From: a virus
DNA: 40,743 bases
Strand: one strand, 5' to 3'
Virus record (IMG/VR): IMGVR_UViG_3300043395_001926
Location: 1-40,743 of that record
Positions 31,097-36,556 of this stretch are shown piece after piece; within the stretch, counting starts at the first letter, position 1; each line of letters opens with the position of its first letter. The notes beneath the pieces are model-generated. The model was given only the letters and a program-made list of their open reading frames with translations. It did not search any database and was not told where the DNA came from. Made by a program: the position numbers and the translations under genes.

Positions 31097-32488
31097 TTAT
31101 GCTATTTTATATAAATTAAATCTTTCTTTTGGTTTCCAATTTTGTAAAGCAGTTTCCATACCATCTGCGAGTGTTTTACACATATACTTTGCATTCAATC
31201 CTTCATCTTTTAACATCCATTCTCTGCCCGCTAAACCTTTTGATTTTCGGTCTTCTGATGTCATATCGTACCAATAACGGATTGCATCGGAAACTTCATA
31301 AATATCAACTTTATCATCAATAATATACGGAGTTGGAACTGAACCTACTAAGGTTTGTACTTTACTGAATACTGGTTTAACCCACTCACCATGTTTTACC
31401 TTATCACCCCATTCTCTTACATCATGTAATGACCCAATCTTTACATAATCTTCTGCAGTTAATTCTTTACCATCGATTGTAAATCCACATTGGTCTTGTA
31501 ATCCACCAGTTACGTTTACGATAATCGGTGTTCCAGCCATTACTGATTCCGCAGTAACTAAACCAAATCCTTCATTACCTGCAATGTTAATTGTAGCATC
31601 AGATAAATTATATAACCAATTTAATTGTTCTTGTGAAATACGTGTTTGTGAAAATCTTACATCATAATCTGGGCAAATAGTTTCTTTAACTGCAAATAAA
31701 TCTGTTCCGTTTTCATCAATTGGAGCAGTATGCATTAATAATAAAACTTTATTTCTATCCTCTTCTGGTAATCCATCTACGAAACGTTTGTAGGCCCAAA
31801 TAACATCAGATGGTTGTTTACGTCTGATATTACGATTCATCCAAAATAAAACAAATTTGTAATCTTTATCACCTAAAATTGTTTTACGGAAATCTTCAGG
31901 TACTTCGATAGGTTTATAAGTTTCAGAATCGATACCATGTGGTACATAACTCACTTGCCAATCTTCCAAAGGTTTGAATGTTGGTTTATCATCACGTTGA
32001 CCTACTCTTTTTACAATACCATAAGTTTGTTTAGAAATACATCCTAACCAATCACAACTTTCATAGTAATCTCTATTGTATTGTGGGTCTGGTAAATCAT
32101 CCCAAATATGATAGAAGAAGATAGGAACATTTTGTCTAACCTCTGCTTCCATTTCATATAACCATCTCCAATAACGAGGGTCAGTAAAGTGTAGAATTGC
32201 ATCTGGTTGATGTCTCATGATTAATTCTCTAAGTATATTTGCATCACCATATCCACTCCACGGAATGATTTTAACTGATGCATCTGCAATACCAGATATT
32301 TTTCTAGCATCATCACCTAAATCAATTTCTTTACCATGTTCTGGATGTTGTACCGCTGCACCTAATTGTACCCAATGGTATTTGTCTAATGTCCCAAAAA
32401 TTAATTGTTTGGATACTGTTGCTATACCAGATGACATTCGAAAATCATCTGATAATAAAAGAATCTTTTTCTTTTGTTGTTCTGCCAT
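31097..32488 (-). CDS. GT-B glycosyltransferase (family 4-like)
   Basis: A 463-residue protein. ILLLSDDFRMSSGIATVSKQ is the acceptor-side Gly-rich start of GT4 enzymes, KFVLFWMNRNIRRKQPSDVI the second-domain entry with the R-K pair binding donor phosphates, and NEGFGLVTAESVMAGTPIIV the E-x7-E donor motif. Retaining transfer is expected. Typical of glycosyltransferases carried by large phages. It is the first gene of the glycan operon; a 10-base gap separates it from the RHH gene. Confidence 0.9.
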   Translation of the reverse strand: MAEQQKKKILLLSDDFRMSSGIATVSKQLIFGTLDKYHWVQLGAAVQHPEHGKEIDLGDDARKISGIADASVKIIPWSGYGDANILRELIMRHQPDAILHFTDPRYWRWLYEMEAEVRQNVPIFFYHIWDDLPDPQYNRDYYESCDWLGCISKQTYGIVKRVGQRDDKPTFKPLEDWQVSYVPHGIDSETYKPIEVPEDFRKTILGDKDYKFVLFWMNRNIRRKQPSDVIWAYKRFVDGLPEEDRNKVLLLMHTAPIDENGTDLFAVKETICPDYDVRFSQTRISQEQLNWLYNLSDATINIAGNEGFGLVTAESVMAGTPIIVNVTGGLQDQCGFTIDGKELTAEDYVKIGSLHDVREWGDKVKHGEWVKPVFSKVQTLVGSVPTPYIIDDKVDIYEVSDAIRYWYDMTSEDRKSKGLAGREWMLKDEGLNAKYMCKTLADGMETALQNWKPKERFNLYKIA

Positions 32489-32498
32489 TTAAATAAAA

Positions 32499-32693
32499 TT
32501 AAAATTGTGAACCACTAGTATGTAGTTCGGAATATTCGTTGATTTCAGTTCTAAAAGCTTCGTCCTCAATATATTTGTTAATGGAACGATTTACCAATTT
32601 TTGTAGTGTAATGTTAGAATCAAACGAAAGTTGTTTGAATTTGGAGTAAACATCTTTTACGATTTTTACTGTTGTTAATTTTGTGTTTGTCAT
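32499..32693 (-). CDS. ribbon-helix-helix DNA-binding protein
   Basis: A 64-residue protein: TTVKIVKDVYSKFKQLS forms the ribbon strand and first helix, SNITLQKLVNRSINKYIED the second helix, the standard RHH/Arc fold. The acidic, flexible C-terminus is about 20 residues. Probably binds DNA as a dimer and could control the glycan operon that follows directly, or its own promoter. CGGAGAGAG precedes the ATG, and a TATTTATA motif is 23 bases upstream. Confidence 0.8.
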   Translation of the reverse strand: MTNTKLTTVKIVKDVYSKFKQLSFDSNITLQKLVNRSINKYIEDEAFRTEINEYSELHTSGSQF

Positions 32694-32716
32694 AACTCTC
32701 TCTCCGTATGTTTTTA

Positions 32717-32724
32717 TATAAATA
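32717..32724 (-). promoter_or_regulatory. TATTTATA motif, candidate late promoter
   Basis: TATTTATA on the minus strand with 23 bases to the ATG at 32693. It is followed by TAAAAACATA, also found after the motifs at 7125 and 8478 in a slightly shifted position. Confidence 0.4.
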
Positions 32725-32753
32725 TATATACATATTTTGGAAAAAGATAAAAA

Positions 32754-33611
32754 TTATTGCCAGATTGGACAAATTTTTCTTGCTTTGAATTCACACCAAT
32801 CACAAGATTTTGATTTATTTGTAGGGAAATCAGTTTGTTTTACCTTACCTTCTTCATCATAGACAGTATCTACAAACTCCATAAAACCCTTCCAAGCATT
32901 GTTTACTGATGGTTTACCATTTGGTGGTACAAACTTAGAAATACGTGGGATAGGGAAATCTGCTTTTTCACTAATCTTACGTTTTAGGATTTGATATTCT
33001 ACTTTGATTTTGTCTAAGGGAACGTTGTATTTTTCTGAATAGAATTTCTTATACAACAACATTTGTGATGTTTTTACTTTATCTGATTTTTGGGAATCAG
33101 ACCAACCTCTAGTTGATGTTTTTAAATCGATGATGATAATATCACCCGATGATATATCTTTTAATACAATATCAATAAACCCAACAAAATTAACGCCAGG
33201 TCTAACCTCTGCGTTTAGTGGTAATTCAATTGATACTAATTCAAATCCACTTTTAGTATAAAGTTTATCTAATTTAGATTTAAAATATTGTAGAATTTGT
33301 CTACCATCTCCAAAGAATTCTTCTAATTCTTCTTTTTCACATGGAGTACCTTCTGTCATTTTGGCTTTTTCATTAGTAAAATGTTCTACTAACTTATCCT
33401 TTAACATAGTTTCCAAATCTAATTCTAATGCTTGTTTCTTTGTAACTCCGTACATAACGGAAAGAAAATGTTGAATGGTTTCGTGCATTGCCGAACCAAA
33501 TATAGTATGAATGTTTGCAGATGATTCACCTAATTTATCAATATAACTTAGTTTGAATTGTTGTTGACAACTTGTCCACATTCCATACTGACTATAACTT
33601 ACTCTTGCCAT
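32754..33611 (-). CDS. PD-(D/E)XK nuclease of Cas4/RecB type with iron-sulfur cysteines
   Basis: A 285-residue exonuclease-type protein. GSAMHETIQHFL gives the motif I His, NFVGFIDIVLKDI the motif II Asp, and IIIIDLKTSTRGW the D-x-K catalytic pair, followed by QMLLYKKFY (motif IV Q-x-x-x-Y). Cys 15 (WTSCQQQF) plus C-D-W-C and a third Cys in the C-terminal CEFKARKICPIW give the four-Cys pattern of an Fe-S cluster, as in Cas4, AddB and Dna2. Expected role: processing of DNA ends during phage replication/recombination. Its own promoter lies 16 bases upstream of the predicted leader. Confidence 0.92.
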   Translation of the reverse strand: MARVSYSQYGMWTSCQQQFKLSYIDKLGESSANIHTIFGSAMHETIQHFLSVMYGVTKKQALELDLETMLKDKLVEHFTNEKAKMTEGTPCEKEELEEFFGDGRQILQYFKSKLDKLYTKSGFELVSIELPLNAEVRPGVNFVGFIDIVLKDISSGDIIIIDLKTSTRGWSDSQKSDKVKTSQMLLYKKFYSEKYNVPLDKIKVEYQILKRKISEKADFPIPRISKFVPPNGKPSVNNAWKGFMEFVDTVYDEEGKVKQTDFPTNKSKSCDWCEFKARKICPIWQ

Positions 33612-33630
33612 TTATTGTTGTTTTATATAC

Positions 33631-33662
33631 CAAATATACGAAAAATATCTGATATTTCCAAA
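33631..33662 (-). promoter_or_regulatory. Bacteroidota-type promoter of the PD-(D/E)XK nuclease
   Basis: On the minus strand TTTGG at 33662-33658 and CGTATATTTG at 33640-33631: an exact match to both boxes with 20 bases between TTTG and TATATTTG. Predicted leader about 16 bases. Confidence 0.78.
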
Positions 33663-34112
33663 TTAAATTTTGAGTTTTAATTTAGTAATTTCCTTAGATT
33701 CTACTCCGTATTTTTCACAAATATACTTGATATGTTCTCTACCTTCCTTAGTAGAATACAATATTTCCAAATATTCTTCGGCTTGAAACTTAGAACATTG
33801 ATAATCCTTCGTTATTAGGTTTACCAACCAACTATCATATACATCATCTTTTTTACCCTTTACATAACGTAAATAATATTTTCCTTTTGGTAAAATACCA
33901 ATTAAAGCTAAATACAATTGTTTAGGTTCTAATTTTTCGGTATATGGTTGGAGTTCTGAAAGGAATTCTATCCAATCAGAATTCATAGATAAAAAACGAT
34001 GAACCATATAATTTGACCATGTCTTTTTATCTGATTCATCTAATTTATCCCAATACTTTGGGTCTTGTTCCGAAGTAATTGCCTTAATGTGGTCAAATAA
34101 GGTTTTTGCCAT
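33663..34112 (-). CDS. clamp loader small subunit, T4 gp62-like
   Basis: A 149-residue protein. Two segments match T4 gp62 by pattern. KTWSNYMVHRFLSMNSDWIE parallels the gp62 helix around Y-S-K-F-M-V-E-N-A-L-S. LALIGILPKGKYYLRYVKGK parallels the gp62 M-A-A-V-P-R-G-K-R-Y-G-K-W segment. It is shorter than gp62 (187). In T4, one gp62 with four gp44 loads the gp45 sliding clamp. The gp44-like gene is three genes upstream, supporting the call. No enzymatic motifs are expected for this subunit, so the match rests on sequence pattern and context. Confidence 0.75.
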   Translation of the reverse strand: MAKTLFDHIKAITSEQDPKYWDKLDESDKKTWSNYMVHRFLSMNSDWIEFLSELQPYTEKLEPKQLYLALIGILPKGKYYLRYVKGKKDDVYDSWLVNLITKDYQCSKFQAEEYLEILYSTKEGREHIKYICEKYGVESKEITKLKLKI

Positions 34113-34113
34113 A

Positions 34114-34374
34114 CTATTCTTCTACTTTTAAACCCGGAGGTAATAATTCATTTAATACTTCACCACAATCACCACATAAGAATAATTCTACTGGTAGAAC
34201 TTCATCCTTTGGTTTACCTGATAATAACTTTGAGATTTTACGAAATCCAAATCCTTGTACAAAAATTTCACCACCACATTTTTTACATGCAACTGCTTCC
34301 GTTTTTGTTAAATCGATTGGTGCTTCTTCTTTTGGTGCGATTGGTTGACCACTTGCTCCTAATATATTTGCCAT
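34114..34374 (-). CDS. zinc-ribbon protein
   Basis: An 86-residue protein with C-K-K-C-G-G and C-G-D-C-G-E, a rubredoxin/zinc-ribbon four-Cys site. The region between carries FVQGFGFRKISKLLSGKPKD. One base from the clamp loader subunit gene. Similar short zinc-ribbon proteins are common beside replication genes of T4-like phages. Binding partner (DNA, RNA polymerase or replication protein) is unknown. Confidence 0.8.
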   Translation of the reverse strand: MANILGASGQPIAPKEEAPIDLTKTEAVACKKCGGEIFVQGFGFRKISKLLSGKPKDEVLPVELFLCGDCGEVLNELLPPGLKVEE

Positions 34375-34380
34375 ATTTTA

Positions 34381-34686
34381 CTATTTTATAATCATTTCTA
34401 AATCCATTTCTCTACATAAGTAGTATTCGGTTTCTTCTAATTTAATTTTACGAAGACTCATACCACCGGTTGGTAACATTACTTTATCACCTACTTGTAC
34501 TTCCATAGGAATTTTTGTTCCACTTTGGGTATAAATACCATTACCAACTGAAACTACGATTCCAAATTGAGTATCACCTTGTTTAACCGAATCAGGTATG
34601 ATAATTCCACCTACGGTCTTTTCTTGTGTTTCTACCTGAATTAGGACTCTATCTCCTAATGGTTTTGCTAATTGTTCGTTTGCCAT
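34381..34686 (-). CDS. groES: GroES-type co-chaperonin (T4 gp31 counterpart)
   Basis: A 101-residue Cpn10: KPLGDRVLIQV is the first strand, KTVGGIIIPDSVKQ the mobile loop that contacts GroEL through I-I-I-P, and KVMLPTGGMSLRKIKLEETEYYLCREMDLEMI the closing strands. Host GroES is about 95 residues; T4 gp31 is 111 and replaces host GroES for folding of the major capsid protein. No GroEL is present in this window, so it must work with host GroEL or one encoded elsewhere. It lies among replication genes. Confidence 0.95.
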   Translation of the reverse strand: MANEQLAKPLGDRVLIQVETQEKTVGGIIIPDSVKQGDTQFGIVVSVGNGIYTQSGTKIPMEVQVGDKVMLPTGGMSLRKIKLEETEYYLCREMDLEMIIK

Positions 34687-34696
34687 ATATTTGTTT

Positions 34697-34906
34697 TTAA
34701 TCGAACCATTGAGTTCGGTTCGTTTTTAATTTTGTTACACCTGTTTTTCTTAATACATCTCTACCTTTTTCTTTCCATTCACCAACTACTTTTGAATCTT
34801 TACGTTTATGTAAAGCAAGTTGGTCTAAATATGAAAAAAGGTCATCATCGGATAATTTCTTTAAATCATCATCAGTTAAGGGATTCTTTGGGTCATACTT
34901 TATCAT
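34697..34906 (-). CDS. small phage protein of unknown function
   Basis: I take the ATG at 34906 (69 residues), which follows a promoter; the longer frame begins inside the promoter. MIKYDPKNPLTDDDLKKLSD is acidic, and the C-terminal half is Lys/Arg-rich (KVVGEWKEKGRDVLRKTGVT). Charge split and helical character suggest a nucleic-acid or protein-binding adaptor. No family recognised. It is the first gene before the GroES gene. Confidence 0.65.
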   Translation of the reverse strand: MIKYDPKNPLTDDDLKKLSDDDLFSYLDQLALHKRKDSKVVGEWKEKGRDVLRKTGVTKLKTNRTQWFD

Positions 34907-34923
34907 ATCAATTATTTTATACC

Positions 34924-34955
34924 TAAATATACGAAAAATATTCCAATTTACCAAA
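34924..34955 (-). promoter_or_regulatory. Bacteroidota-type promoter of the small gene before GroES
   Basis: On the minus strand TTTGG at 34955-34951 and CGTATATTTA at 34933-34924, again 32 bases in total; last base of the -7 box is A instead of G. Predicted leader about 14 bases. Confidence 0.7.
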
Positions 34956-34961
34956 TTTTTG

Positions 34962-35507
34962 TTAAGATATATTCAATATTTTTAATATATCATCTACGGT
35001 CGTTTCCCCAACCTCTACACTATAATATGATATATTATTTTTTATTAATACGTTCTCAATTTCATTATCTAAGCGGATTGATTCTGAAAGGGTTTGATAA
35101 CGTTCTTTTTCATTATAACCCCCTTCCGTTCGTTTTAACACTATATTTATCGAATCATACTGATTATGTATATCTAATACCATTTTATCAAAAGACTCCC
35201 CATATAAGGTTGCTGGGTATTCTAAACCAGTATAAGCAGAACGATAAACCAACGATAATAGAATGGGTGAATCTAAAATGATATATTCAACCTTTCCGAA
35301 ACTTTTAACAATTCCTCTATGTTGATTTGCTAAGACATATAATTGGTCTCTGATTGCAGAGTGATTTTCATCCCAAGCCAGTTGTTTTGGAAATTCATAG
35401 GGATTATCACAATTTATATGTTTCTTTTTAAGTTTATAAGTAAGACCGGAAGCAATAGAGGATTTACCAATCCCCGGCCCACCAAATAAATTTACAATTT
35501 TACTCAT
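34962..35507 (-). CDS. P-loop kinase/ATPase (AAA_28-like)
   Basis: A 181-residue P-loop protein. NLFGGPGIGKSSIASGL is Walker A, EYIILDSPILLSLVY Walker B with Asp followed by S-P, and EKERYQTLSESIRLDNEIEN a later LID-like helix. The layout is close to small phage AAA_28/thymidylate-kinase-like NTPases. A nucleotide kinase or an ATPase switch are both possible. TAATG overlap with the upstream clamp loader gene is strong evidence of co-expression. Confidence 0.82.
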   Translation of the reverse strand: MSKIVNLFGGPGIGKSSIASGLTYKLKKKHINCDNPYEFPKQLAWDENHSAIRDQLYVLANQHRGIVKSFGKVEYIILDSPILLSLVYRSAYTGLEYPATLYGESFDKMVLDIHNQYDSINIVLKRTEGGYNEKERYQTLSESIRLDNEIENVLIKNNISYYSVEVGETTVDDILKILNIS

Positions 35508-36454
35508 TAAATAATTCCGTTAATTGCTATTAAAGTTGCCATAAAAGAAATTTCTTTATCAACCACTAATGCATCCTTATGTTGTCCTTGTGCAAGTTCT
35601 AAAATAACTGCAGATGTATTACCTTGTGCGTACTCATCTACTTTTTCATAAAGATATGAATACAATTCAGTAAAATCTTGTACACGAGAATCTGCAACTG
35701 CTTGTCTTAAATTAACATAACGATTGCGTTTATCATCTTTTGATTTAAGAATTTCTACAACTTTGATTTTTATATCAGAATCTAAAATAGCACCAACATC
35801 TACCTTTAATACTCCTTTTGCAGAATTTAACTGACAAGTATTTATTATTTTACGAATATCTGGATATGATGCATCAATAATTGGAACTAATTCTTTTGGT
35901 TCAAACGATACATTTTCAGCTGATAATATTTTACTGATTTGTATCGCTACATCTTTCTTTGTAGGTGGAACAATTTGAAATGTTTGACATCTACTTTGAA
36001 TTGGTTCGATTACTTTCTGAACGTAGTTACAAGTCAAAATGAAACGACAATGTTTACTAAATGTTTCCATTAAGTTTCTTAACATAGCTTGTGCATCAGG
36101 TGTCATATAATCAAACTCATCTAATATAATAACCTTCAAATCTTTGAAACCAATTGTAGATGCAAATGATTTTACTTTGTTACGAATAATATCAATACCT
36201 CTCTCATCAGATGCGTTGATAATAATATGGTCACAATTAATAGTATTTACAATTAATTTAGCAAGTGTAGTTTTACCAGTACCTGCTCTTCCGAATAATA
36301 AAAGATGTGGAATATCGGAATTTTCAATATAACTTTGAACTTTTGTTTTTAAATGTTCATTACCAACATACTCTTCCAATTTCTTTGGACGATATTTTTC
36401 AACCCATAAGGTATTATTAGATTCTTCTTTTACTATTTCTTCAAAAAATGCCAT
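35507..36454 (-). CDS. clamp loader large subunit, T4 gp44-like (RFC/DnaX-type AAA+)
   Basis: Starting at the ATG at 36454 gives 315 residues (T4 gp44: 319); the open frame further upstream only reads through the promoter. Features: [20 protein letters not shown] (N-terminal clamp-loader signature), Walker A GRAGTGKT at 55-62, Walker B with D112-E113-x-D115, [20 protein letters not shown] with the S-R-C sensor, and [20 protein letters not shown] from the sensor 2 region. With the gp62-like protein it should open and load the sliding clamp for the phage DNA polymerase. Promoter and terminator stand directly upstream. Confidence 0.94.
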   Translation of the reverse strand: MAFFEEIVKEESNNTLWVEKYRPKKLEEYVGNEHLKTKVQSYIENSDIPHLLLFGRAGTGKTTLAKLIVNTINCDHIIINASDERGIDIIRNKVKSFASTIGFKDLKVIILDEFDYMTPDAQAMLRNLMETFSKHCRFILTCNYVQKVIEPIQSRCQTFQIVPPTKKDVAIQISKILSAENVSFEPKELVPIIDASYPDIRKIINTCQLNSAKGVLKVDVGAILDSDIKIKVVEILKSKDDKRNRYVNLRQAVADSRVQDFTELYSYLYEKVDEYAQGNTSAVILELAQGQHKDALVVDKEISFMATLIAINGII

Positions 36455-36476
36455 ATTATTTATTTTATTTATTTTA

Positions 36477-36508
36477 CAAAGATACAAAATTATTTTGTTA
36501 TTACCAAA
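36477..36508 (-). promoter_or_regulatory. Bacteroidota-type promoter of the clamp loader operon
   Basis: On the minus strand TTTG at 36508-36505 and TATCTTTG at 36484-36477, with 20 bases between; a full match to the TTTG / TAnnTTTG consensus. Predicted leader about 19 bases. The -33 box lies within the T-tract of the receptor gene terminator. Confidence 0.8.
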
Positions 36509-36511
36509 CAA

Positions 36512-36537
36512 AAATGGGAGATTTTTTTCTCCCATTT
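36512..36537 (-). terminator. Rho-independent terminator after the TonB-dependent receptor gene
   Basis: On the minus strand AAATGGGAGA / TCTCCCATTT forms a perfect 10-bp stem with a six-A loop, followed by TTGTTT. It lies 20 bases after the receptor stop codon. Core GGGAGA is shared with the terminator at 1731-1755. Confidence 0.88.
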
Positions 36538-36556
36538 AAGTTTAGTTTATTTTTGG

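Noticed and set aside
36455-36535. N-terminal extension of the clamp loader large subunit
   Set aside because: The extra 27 codons translate the promoter itself; the ATG at 36454 gives the standard gp44 length.
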